Shown here in pieces: positions 1 to 5,378 of a stretch of 6,093 bases of DNA; position 1 is the stretch's first letter; each line of letters starts with the position of its first letter. Below the pieces are notes generated by a model. It was not told where the DNA came from. It saw nothing but the letters and a program-made list of their open reading frames with translations, and did not search any database. Source of the stretch: Bryobacteraceae bacterium (GTDB lineage Bacteria > Acidobacteriota > Terriglobia > Bryobacterales > Bryobacteraceae); NCBI GenBank assembly GCA_025929455.1, contig JAICMB010000215.1, positions 1 to 6,093 on the forward strand. The letters run 5' to 3'. A program made the translations under genes and the position numbers.

Positions 1-1
1 C

Positions 2-160
2 AACAAGAATGAATATCGCCGCTACAAAATCAAAACGGTCGAAGGAGCCAATGACTTCGCGTCAATGAAGGAAGTCCTCGAACGCCTCGCAACGCGTGCG
101 CCAGTAAAAACAAAGCTGACGAGTGCTGAAATGGTCCGCATGGAGCGCGATAGCCGGTGA
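2..160 (+). pseudogene. UvrC fragment joined in frame to a VapB-like antitoxin tail (5' end outside window)
   Basis: An open frame enters from the left edge and gives 52 residues before TGA at 158-160. Residues 3-25 (NEYRRYKIKTVEG, then DFASMKEV) match the stretch of UvrC, the excinuclease ABC incision subunit, that opens with the YR(R/K)(F/Y)KIKTV.G..D(F/Y).SM motif. In intact UvrC this is followed by an RRY.R segment and then the I.DGGKGQL block. Here the similarity stops at about residue 28-32, and the last 20 residues (LTSAEMVRMERDSR at the end) look like the acidic/basic tail of a VapB-type antitoxin instead. The stop overlaps the vapC start as GTGA, typical of a TA pair. An internal ATG at 65 could start a 31-residue antitoxin remnant, but it has no visible Shine-Dalgarno. 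The join looks like a recombination scar. Whether the full upstream part is a truncated uvrC or only a fragment cannot be seen. The UvrC match is from family knowledge and is strong; the VapB assignment is weaker and relies on context. Confidence 0.68.
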
Positions 161-549
161 TTGTTGCCGACGCGTCGGCCATCATCGATCTGCTACTGCT
201 AACGCCAGGTTGCGAAAGAATAAGCGCTCGTTTTGCGCAACCCGAGGAGACTGTGCACGCGCCGGCCGTGCTCGACCTGGAAGTCGCTCAAGTCCTTAGG
301 CGACGGCATCTGGGCGGCGACCTGTCGCACTTGCGTGCGAACGAGGCTTGGTTCGATTTCCGCAGCCTTGTCATAGAACGTCACTTTCATCAGCGGTTGC
401 TCGGCCGTATTTGGGAACTTCGCCACAACCTGACGGCGTACGACGCCGCATATCTGGCTTTGGCTGAAATGCTCAACGCGCCCTTGCTTACCCGTGATGG
501 CGGCCTCGCGCGCATCGCCCGGCGCACCGCCGCCGTCGAACTGATCTAA
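157..549 (+). CDS. vapC: PIN-domain ribonuclease toxin, VapC-like
   Basis: The product is a 130-residue single-domain PIN protein, the usual VapC length. The four acidic positions expected of a Mg2+-dependent PIN nuclease are present: D5 in the N-terminal IVADASAIID strand, E42 in DLEVAQVL, D96 in TAYDAAYLALAE and D114 in LLTRDGGL. VapC toxins cleave RNA (often tRNA or rRNA) in the cytoplasm and are neutralised by a cognate VapB, which also autoregulates the operon. The start is GTG 157, because the PIN strand begins immediately and GTGA overlaps the stop of the upstream antitoxin-like frame, implying translational coupling. All catalytic residues are intact, so the toxin looks active although its antitoxin may be truncated or chimeric. 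The exact RNA target cannot be told from sequence. The gene sits between a uvrC fragment and the conserved rpmH cluster, as expected of a mobile accessory module. Confidence 0.9.
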   Translation: MIVADASAIIDLLLLTPGCERISARFAQPEETVHAPAVLDLEVAQVLRRRHLGGDLSHLRANEAWFDFRSLVIERHFHQRLLGRIWELRHNLTAYDAAYLALAEMLNAPLLTRDGGLARIARRTAAVELI

Positions 550-561
550 CCCAGCCCCGCG

Positions 562-578
562 GACGCGGTTTTCGCGTC
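562..578. other. Perfect short hairpin downstream of vapC
   Basis: GACGCG (562-567), loop GTTTT, CGCGTC (573-578): a perfect 6-bp GC-rich stem starting 12 nt after the vapC stop. It is not followed by a T-run on the plus strand, so it is at best a weak intrinsic terminator. It could equally be an inverted-repeat protein site in front of the rpmH promoter region. The structure is seen directly; the function is unknown. Confidence 0.4.
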
Positions 579-581
579 GTG

Positions 582-611
582 TATACTGATGTTTAGGCTT
601 TTAACTATACT
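582..611 (+). promoter_or_regulatory. Candidate rpmH-operon promoter region with two TATACT -10-like hexamers
   Basis: TATACT occurs at 582-587 and again at 606-611, each one mismatch from the sigma-70 -10 consensus TATAAT, 24 bp apart in an A/T-richer patch of an otherwise GC-rich region. No good TTGACA-like hexamer lies 16-18 bp upstream of either. A TTGACC at 612-617 lies downstream of both and has no convincing -10 partner. The position, 60-90 nt ahead of rpmH and after the vapC stop, suits a promoter for the L34-RNase P operon. Which hexamer is used cannot be decided. Confidence 0.45.
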
Positions 612-623
612 TTGACCGCGGGT

Positions 624-651
624 AGCGCCCACTCGGCAGTGGCTGGCGGCT
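624..651 (+). promoter_or_regulatory. Bulged stem-loop in the rpmH 5' leader
   Basis: AGCGCC plus CACT (624-633) can pair with AGTG (638-641) and GGCGGCT (645-651) around a CGGC loop, leaving bulges at 642-644 and 648. The helix is about 10 bp and ends 21 nt before the rpmH start codon. It would lie in the transcript from either upstream -10 candidate. It might influence L34 translation or mRNA stability, but a hairpin of this size can occur by chance in GC-rich DNA. Confidence 0.3.
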
Positions 652-672
652 AGACGCGATTCCCTGACGAAG

Positions 673-840
673 ATGCCAAAGAGAACTTTTCAACCTAATA
701 ACCGCCGGCGCGCCAAGACCCATGGATTCCGCGCGCGGATGAAGAGCAAAGATGGGCGTGCAGTGCTTGCGCGGCGCCGCGCCAAAGGCCGCCACAAACT
801 CACGGTCAGCGACGAAAGAGCTGTCCGTCACGCGAAGTAG
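673..840 (+). CDS. rpmH: Large ribosomal subunit protein bL34
   Basis: The 55-residue product begins [13 protein letters not shown] and continues [10 protein letters not shown] and [14 protein letters not shown], the L34 signature almost residue for residue. L34 is a small basic protein of the 50S subunit that binds 23S rRNA. The family core usually ends near residue 44-46, around the RRRAKGR(H/K)KL segment; here about 12 further residues ([12 protein letters not shown]) follow, a short lineage-type C-terminal extension. The start is ATG 673, where the conserved MPKRT begins; the upstream Shine-Dalgarno is poor (GAAG abuts the ATG). It is the first gene of the rpmH-rnpA-yidD-yidC-jag series. 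Its 3' half doubles as the probable initiation region of rnpA in another frame. Confidence 0.97.
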   Translation: MPKRTFQPNNRRRAKTHGFRARMKSKDGRAVLARRRAKGRHKLTVSDERAVRHAK

Positions 841-1204
841 CTTCGGGTTTCCGAAGAGTGCCCGCCTTTTGCGTCCGGCCGACTTCCGGCGCGTCTACGA
901 TGATGGCTTCCGCATCGCCGGTCCCTATTTCGCCGCCTTCTGCCTCGCCGTCGAGCGCGACCCGGCCGCCGGTCCACGCATCGGCTTTACGCTGCCGCGT
1001 GCGTTCGGCAAGGCCGTGAAGCGCAATCGCGCCAGGCGGCGCATCCGCGAAATTCTCCGACTACGCCTGCCGGACATCGCCCCGCGCTGGGACATCGTTA
1101 TCAACCCGCGGCGCGCGGTGCTCGAATGCACGCCCGACGAGTTGCGCCGCGATTTAGATCGGATCATTGTCCAATGCTCGAACGCCCGCTCCGCCAAGCC
1201 GTGA
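752..1204 (+). CDS. rnpA: Ribonuclease P protein component
   Basis: RnpA is the protein subunit that partners the catalytic RNase P RNA in removing 5' leaders from precursor tRNAs. The family core starts around residue 33 ([17 protein letters not shown]). The RNR signature is at residues 87-100 ([14 protein letters not shown]), preceded by the [10 protein letters not shown] strand. The start is ATG 752, with GAAGAG at 741-746 five bases upstream. It lies inside rpmH, giving an 89-nt overlap and about 30 residues of N-terminal extension in a different frame from L34. The only other in-frame options are GTG 758, TTG 767, a CTG at 821 and a TTG at 869 that would cut into the core, so no conventional start exists after rpmH. 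With ATG 752 the protein has 150 residues, against about 110-130 usual. The stop overlaps yidD. The identity is secure; the exact start is not. Confidence 0.93.
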   Translation: MGVQCLRGAAPKAATNSRSATKELSVTRSSFGFPKSARLLRPADFRRVYDDGFRIAGPYFAAFCLAVERDPAAGPRIGFTLPRAFGKAVKRNRARRRIREILRLRLPDIAPRWDIVINPRRAVLECTPDELRRDLDRIIVQCSNARSAKP

Positions 1205-1398
1205 TCGGAACGCTGCATTTATATAAGCGCTTCGTCTCGCCGTTTCTGCCGGCCGCCTGCCGCTTTCATCCCACGTGTTCGGAGTACATGGCGCAGGCCG
1301 TAGAGCGCTACGGCGTCGTGCGCGGCGTAGCTAAAGGCATCTGGCGCGTGATGCGCTGCAATCCATTTAACGCCGGCGGCTTCGATCCGGTCCGCTAA
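1174..1398 (+). CDS. yidD: YidD family membrane-protein insertion efficiency factor
   Basis: The 74-residue protein carries the family hallmarks: LYKRFVSPFLP, then CRFHPTCSEY with C29 and C35, then RCNPFNAGGFDPV with C62. YidD is a small, amphipathic, inner-membrane-associated protein encoded between rnpA and yidC in many bacteria; it is thought to assist insertion of membrane proteins by YidC, and its biochemistry is unsettled. ATG 1174 gives an N-terminus aligning with known YidDs and overlaps rnpA by 31 nt. An alternative is GTG 1201, which would overlap the rnpA stop as GTGA and drop nine residues. Neither has a clear Shine-Dalgarno, so translation is probably coupled to rnpA. yidC follows 11 nt after the stop, supporting co-expression. 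Confidence 0.95.
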   Translation: MLERPLRQAVIGTLHLYKRFVSPFLPAACRFHPTCSEYMAQAVERYGVVRGVAKGIWRVMRCNPFNAGGFDPVR

Positions 1399-1409
1399 CG
1401 AAATCTAAG

Positions 1410-3146
1410 ATGGCCGATTCGCCAAACGATAACAAACCGCCGAAGGCACCCAAACGCGAGCTCCCCATGGAGATCCGCCTGTTACTGGCGTTTCTGTTGA
1501 TGGGTCTGGTGCTGTTCGTCACGCCGTATTTCTATAAGCCGCCGGCCGGCCCGAAGCGCACCGCGCCGGCGCCGGGTGCTGCTACTGCGACACAGGCGGC
1601 AAAGGCGCCCGCGCAGCCGGCGCAACCGGCCCCCAAACCTGCCCCTCCACCGCCAACGCAACCTGCTGCCGGCCGTATCGCGGCGACTGCCGAACAGACC
1701 TTCACGGTCGATACGGCGCTGTACCGTATACAATTCACGAACCGCGGCGCGGTGGCGCAGAGCTGGATGCTGAAGAAGTTTCTCGATTCCAAAGGCAAGC
1801 CGCTCGAGCTGATCAATACGGCTGTGACCGGGCAGGTTCCGCTGCCGTTTGCAGTCGCGCTGAAGAACGGCGATCAGGCGCCCTTCAACGACGCGCTGTT
1901 CGTCGCCAAACCGAGCGCCGACGGGCTCGGCATCGAGTACGAGTATTCGGACGGCACGTTACATTGCACCAAATCGTTCCGCTTCACGCAGAACAGCTAC
2001 CTGTCGGACATCGTGAGCCAGGTGACCGACAGCGGCAAGGGAGTGCCGCACCGGCTGGAGTGGCGCGGCGGCTTCGGTGACTCCACGGTGTTGAACCGCA
2101 CGTCGGCGCAGCAGACCGTGCACTACGATGTCGCCAACACCAAGCTGTTCACGAATCCAGCCAAGGACGCGAAGAACGGGCCCGTTTCGAGCGTCGGCAA
2201 TTTCTCGTTCCTGGGCATCGACGATACGTTCTTTGCCGCCGTATTTCTTCCGCGCGAGAACGTCACGACCGAGATCACCACCTACAGCGACAACCTGACG
2301 GTCGCGTCAACGGGCAAGCCGGAGGCGCACGTAGGCGTAGGTGTCGGCGGCGATCCGGTGAATCGTTTTCAAGCCTATGTCGGTCCCAAGGACATCGACA
2401 TCCTGCGGCGCGTGGACCCGCGCCTGCCGCAGCTCATCGATTGGGGTTGGTTCGGTATCATCGCGAAGCCGCTCTTTTACGCGCTGCACTGGATCAACGA
2501 CAAGCTGATTCACAACTACGGCTGGTCGATCGTGGTGGCCACGATCATCATCAACGTGCTGATCCTGCCGCTGCGGCTCTCCACCATGAAGTCGGCGAAG
2601 CGAATGCAGGCGCTGCAGCCGGAACTGGCCGTCATCAAGGCCAAGTACAAAAAGGTCGGCTTTAAAGATCCGAAGAAAGCGCAAGAAAACGAAGAGACGA
2701 TGGCGCTGTATAAGAAGCACGGCATCAACCCCATGGGCGGGTGTCTGCCGATGCTGGTACAGCTTCCGCTCATCTACGCGTTTTACAAAGTGCTGGCGGT
2801 TACGATCGAGTTGCGCGGCGCGCACTGGCTGTGGGTGGCCGATCTGTCGCAGCCGGAACAGCTTCCCATTCACTTGCTTCCGGTCATCATGATCGTGACG
2901 CAATTCTTCATGCAGAAGATGACGCCGAATCCGACCATGGACCCGACGCAGGCGAAGATGATGCTGTTCATGCCCTTGATGTTCGGCTTCTTCTTCTACA
3001 ATATGCAAAGCGGACTGGTGCTGTATTGGTTGACGAGCAACCTGGTCGGTATCGCGCAGCAGTGGATCATTAACCGCTCCATGCCGCCCGTGCCGGTAGC
3101 GGCCACGCCGCAGCCTGCGCCCCGCAAAAAGGTGTCGAGAGGATAA
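1410..3146 (+). CDS. yidC: Membrane protein insertase YidC (Gram-negative type with periplasmic domain)
   Basis: The 578-residue protein inserts inner-membrane proteins alone or with SecYEG. Order of parts: a polar N-terminus; TM1 about 22-41; an Ala/Pro-rich linker about 44-88; a periplasmic P1 beta-domain about 90-335; a membrane-proximal helix about 346-362; then the conserved insertase core from about 370 (TM2 371-388, cytoplasmic hairpin 390-440, TM3 447-464, TM4 486-502, TM5/6 516-548) and a basic tail ending PRKKVSRG. Core motifs include AKRMQALQPEL, NPMGGCLPMLVQLP and SGLVLYWLTSNLVGIAQQW. The start is ATG 1410; ATG 1467 just before TM1 is possible but would lose the polar leader. The arginine usual in the TM2 groove (R366 in E. 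coli) aligns with N382, and an arginine instead appears at R389. The gene lies 11 nt after yidD and 3 nt before jag. P1 indicates a diderm envelope. Confidence 0.97.
   Translation: MADSPNDNKPPKAPKRELPMEIRLLLAFLLMGLVLFVTPYFYKPPAGPKRTAPAPGAATATQAAKAPAQPAQPAPKPAPPPPTQPAAGRIAATAEQTFTVDTALYRIQFTNRGAVAQSWMLKKFLDSKGKPLELINTAVTGQVPLPFAVALKNGDQAPFNDALFVAKPSADGLGIEYEYSDGTLHCTKSFRFTQNSYLSDIVSQVTDSGKGVPHRLEWRGGFGDSTVLNRTSAQQTVHYDVANTKLFTNPAKDAKNGPVSSVGNFSFLGIDDTFFAAVFLPRENVTTEITTYSDNLTVASTGKPEAHVGVGVGGDPVNRFQAYVGPKDIDILRRVDPRLPQLIDWGWFGIIAKPLFYALHWINDKLIHNYGWSIVVATIIINVLILPLRLSTMKSAKRMQALQPELAVIKAKYKKVGFKDPKKAQENEETMALYKKHGINPMGGCLPMLVQLPLIYAFYKVLAVTIELRGAHWLWVADLSQPEQLPIHLLPVIMIVTQFFMQKMTPNPTMDPTQAKMMLFMPLMFGFFFYNMQSGLVLYWLTSNLVGIAQQWIINRSMPPVPVAATPQPAPRKKVSRG
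3138..3143 (+). promoter_or_regulatory. Strong Shine-Dalgarno for jag GTG start
   Basis: AGAGGA at 3138-3143 sits six bases before GTG 3150 and overlaps the last yidC codons; the yidC stop falls inside the spacer. It is the clearest ribosome binding site in the window and fixes the GTG as the jag start. Confidence 0.65.
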
Positions 3147-3149
3147 CTC

Positions 3150-3782
3150 GTGAGCGAGCCCAAGTACAGCGTTGCCGAGGTGGCCGAGCGGATCGAACCG
3201 TTTCTGAACAAGGTGTTCGATCTCGCCGGTTTCGATTTGCGATTTGAGACAACGGCGGGCGAGCATGCGCATCCCGATCTTGAGGACCCCGACGTGGTAG
3301 TGCGCTTTTCCGGCCCCGATGTGGATTTGCTGCTGGCCAACCGCGCCGAGTTGCTGCTCGCGCTCGAACATCTGACCATGGAAGTGCTGCAGGTGCCGTC
3401 GGAGCACCATTCGCTGGTGTGCTTCGACGCGAACGACTACCGGCTTCTGCGGATCGAGGAACTGCGGTTGAGCGCGACCACTGCGGCCGAGCGTGTAAAG
3501 CAGAGCGGGCGGCCGTTTCACTTTAGCCCGATGAGCAGCCGCGAGCGTCGCATCATTCATTTGAGCTTGCGGAATGAGACGGAAGTGAAAAGCCTCAGTA
3601 CCGGCGTAGGTCCTCTGCGGCAGGTGGTGGTGATGCCGTCCAGCATGGACACAGTGCCGGAGCCGATCCGCCCGCCGGCGCCGCGGCCGGAACGTGACGA
3701 ACGGGGGCGCGGTGGACATGGGGATCGCAGGCGTGGAGATCGCGGCGGTCGTGGCGGCGGGCCGCACCGGCGCGACCGGTAG
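3150..3782 (+). CDS. jag: Jag/KhpB-family RNA-binding protein (degenerate KH, R3H, Arg/Gly tail)
   Basis: A 210-residue cytoplasmic protein encoded directly after yidC, the usual jag position. Residues about 8-105 align with the KH domain of Jag/KhpB (also called EloR). The R3H domain is at about 110-163: AERVKQSGRPFHFSPM, then SSRERRIIHLSLRNE with R133 and H137 of the RxxxH motif, then the GPLRQVVVMPS strand. KhpB proteins bind RNA, and in Firmicutes they work with KhpA to affect cell elongation and division; the role in this lineage is unknown. There is no N-terminal Jag_N domain. The KH GXXG loop that normally contacts RNA reads ANRA at residues 63-66. The last 33 residues are an Arg/Gly/Asp-rich, presumably disordered tail (RGRGGHGDRRRGDRGGRGGG). 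RNA contact may therefore rest on R3H and the tail. Assignment is confident; molecular function is inferred. Confidence 0.93.
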   Translation: MSEPKYSVAEVAERIEPFLNKVFDLAGFDLRFETTAGEHAHPDLEDPDVVVRFSGPDVDLLLANRAELLLALEHLTMEVLQVPSEHHSLVCFDANDYRLLRIEELRLSATTAAERVKQSGRPFHFSPMSSRERRIIHLSLRNETEVKSLSTGVGPLRQVVVMPSSMDTVPEPIRPPAPRPERDERGRGGHGDRRRGDRGGRGGGPHRRDR

Positions 3783-3815
3783 ACCTGAATTCGTGAGTCC
3801 GATTTTTCCCGTGGG

Positions 3816-3852
3816 GCAGGCTGTCAGCCTGCGGCGGGTTGCCAAACCCGCC
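3816..3852. repeat. Tandem perfect double hairpin, candidate interspersed intergenic element
   Basis: Two perfect hairpins abut without a gap: GCAGGCT-GTC-AGCCTGC (3816-3832) and GGCGGGTT-GCCA-AACCCGCC (3833-3852). They lie in the 252-nt jag-mnmE gap (3783-4034), in which I see no gene. No T-run follows on either strand, so a Rho-independent terminator is unlikely. I recall similar paired-hairpin motifs dispersed through acidobacterial genomes, which would make this one copy of a repeated element extending to about 3910. That recollection is unchecked; only one copy is in this window. Confidence 0.55.
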
Positions 3853-4000
3853 TCGTCCGCCGCCGTACGATACCCCGGGCTCACTCGCGCGTCCCAGTTC
3901 CTCGTAGCCCATGCTCGGCTTGACGGTTGGCCACTTCACCCGTTGCTGCACAACGCCGCTTTCGGTTGCCGTTGCGTCGCCGGTTGGCGCATCCGTCTCT

Positions 4001-4022
4001 CCCGACCCTCAGCAGCGTCGGG
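4001..4022 (+). promoter_or_regulatory. Hairpin just upstream of mnmE
   Basis: CCCGAC (4001-4006) pairs with GTCGGG (4017-4022) around a 10-nt loop. The 3' arm touches the GG.AGG-like sequence (4021-4026) that is the best Shine-Dalgarno candidate for ATG 4035. The structure could modulate mnmE initiation, or it could simply be chance. Confidence 0.3.
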
Positions 4023-4034
4023 CAGGCAAGCTCA

Positions 4035-5378
4035 ATGATGCGCACGGGCGACACCATCGCCGCCATCTCCACACCCCCGGGCAGGTCGGGTATCGGCGTC
4101 GTCCGCCTCTCCGGACCGGACGCCCGCGGCATAGCGGAACTCATCCTCGTATTACGCGAAGGACATCAATGGACACCCTGGACAGCATCGCTAGCCCATC
4201 TGCGTGACGCGGAAGGGCGCCTCGCGGACCGCGTCGTAGCGACGTTTTTCGAAGCCCCGCGCTCCTACACGGCGGAGGACGTCATCGAGATCGCGTGTCA
4301 CGGTGCGCCCGTCGTGCTGCGGCTGTGCCTCGAGCGCGCGTGCGCCAACGGAGCTCGGCCCGCCGAGCCGGGCGAATTCACTCTGCGCGCGTTCTTGAAC
4401 GGGCGCATCGATCTGCCGCGCGCCGAGGCCGTGCGCGATCTTATCGAAGCGACAACGCTCTATCAGGCGCGCGTGGCAGCGCAGCAGGTGGAGGGCTCCG
4501 TTTCGCGGCGCATCCGCCCGTTGAAAGAGGCGCTGCTGGAATTGATCGCGTTGCTCGAGGCCGGCATCGACTTCGCGGAAGACGACGTGAGCGTAGCTGC
4601 GCCGGAGGAGATTCTCGCGCGATTGGAACCCGTGCGCGATGGGCTCGTCGCTCTGGCGTCGAGCTTCTCCTTCGGACGGCTGGTGCATGAGGGAATGACG
4701 CTCGCGATCGTGGGACGGCCGAATGTGGGCAAGAGCAGCCTCTTCAACCGCTTGCTCGAACAGGATCGCGCGATCGTCACGGAGATTCCGGGGACCACGC
4801 GCGATTTGGTTTCCGAAACAGCGGCGATCGAAGGCATACCGGTGCGCCTGGTCGATACGGCCGGCATTCGCGCGGGCGAAAACCTCGTTGAGAAGCTCGG
4901 CATCGAGCGCAGCTATCAAGCGATGGCGGATGCGGACGTGACGGTGGTCGTCTTCGATCTCTCGCAACCGGCAACAGCCGAAGATGCCGCGCTGATTGAA
5001 CGCGCCAAAGCGAGCGGGCGCTATCTGGTCGTGGGCAATAAATGCGATCTGCCCCGCGTCGCCACGATGACCGAGCCATTTCTTGCCGTTTCGGCGGTGA
5101 CCGGCGAAGGCGTCCCGGAGTTACGTCGAGCGATTGCACCGGCGGCGGCGCAGGAAGCGGAGTCGGGATTTATTACCAGCGTGCGGCACGAACAGCTTTT
5201 GCGCGAGGCGGTCGCCGCGCTCGATCACGCGAAAGATGCGGTCGCGCTCGGCATACCGCATGAGATGTTGCTGCTCGATTTATACGCGGCGTTGCAGCCT
5301 GTCGACGGAATCACGGGCGCGACCACGGCGGACGATATCCTGAACCGGATTTTCTCTACGTTTTGTATTGGAAAGTAG
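4035..5378 (+). CDS. mnmE: tRNA uridine-5-carboxymethylaminomethyl(34) synthesis GTPase MnmE
   Basis: With MnmG, MnmE builds the xcmnm5 group at wobble U34 of certain tRNAs, using a 5,10-methylene-THF-derived carbon and GTP hydrolysis. The 447-residue length is typical. The N-terminal folate-binding domain (about 5-120) starts [20 protein letters not shown]. Helical segments flank an inserted G domain: P-loop GRPNVGKSS 227-235, IPGTTRD 251-257, DTAG 274-277, catalytic Glu E286 (aligned with E. coli E282), NKCD 335-338 and a SAVTGEG-type G5 at 353-359. The C-terminus is the invariant FCIGK with C444. All catalytic residues are intact. ATG 4035 is followed at once by ATG 4038, and either may be used. 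The frame stays open back to 3927, but that extension lacks family similarity. The partner gene mnmG does not follow; instead a minus-strand gene overlaps the 3' end by 23 nt. A separate promoter in the 252-nt upstream gap is possible but not evident. Confidence 0.97.
   Translation: MMRTGDTIAAISTPPGRSGIGVVRLSGPDARGIAELILVLREGHQWTPWTASLAHLRDAEGRLADRVVATFFEAPRSYTAEDVIEIACHGAPVVLRLCLERACANGARPAEPGEFTLRAFLNGRIDLPRAEAVRDLIEATTLYQARVAAQQVEGSVSRRIRPLKEALLELIALLEAGIDFAEDDVSVAAPEEILARLEPVRDGLVALASSFSFGRLVHEGMTLAIVGRPNVGKSSLFNRLLEQDRAIVTEIPGTTRDLVSETAAIEGIPVRLVDTAGIRAGENLVEKLGIERSYQAMADADVTVVVFDLSQPATAEDAALIERAKASGRYLVVGNKCDLPRVATMTEPFLAVSAVTGEGVPELRRAIAPAAAQEAESGFITSVRHEQLLREAVAALDHAKDAVALGIPHEMLLLDLYAALQPVDGITGATTADDILNRIFSTFCIGK

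Noticed and set aside
562..578. Rho-independent terminator after vapC
   Set aside because: The stem is good but no T-run follows on the plus strand, so it is listed only as a hairpin of unknown role.
550..672. Chromosomal origin (DnaA boxes) next to rpmH
   Set aside because: rpmH often neighbours dnaA/oriC, but I found no TTATCCACA-like boxes or AT-rich unwinding tract in this gap.
1126..1173. YidD start at ATG 1126
   Set aside because: It would add 16 residues with no family similarity and lengthen the overlap with rnpA; ATG 1174 fits known YidD N-termini.
2307..3884. A 525-codon open frame on the minus strand across yidC and jag
   Set aside because: It lies antisense to two confidently identified genes, its translation is a low-complexity His/Arg/Gln-rich string with no recognisable domain, and such frames are common opposite GC-rich genes.
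3927..4034. 36-residue N-terminal extension of MnmE from ATG 3927
   Set aside because: The MnmE family starts at the (G)DTIAA motif, which directly follows ATG 4035/4038; the extension looks like translated intergenic DNA.
3694..4038. Plus-strand open frame through the jag-mnmE gap
   Set aside because: It overlaps the jag tail in another frame and the double-hairpin element, and its translation shows no family likeness. I treat it as non-coding.
4191..4967. A 258-codon minus-strand open frame inside mnmE
   Set aside because: The antisense product is Arg/His-rich without motifs; the plus strand encodes intact MnmE here.
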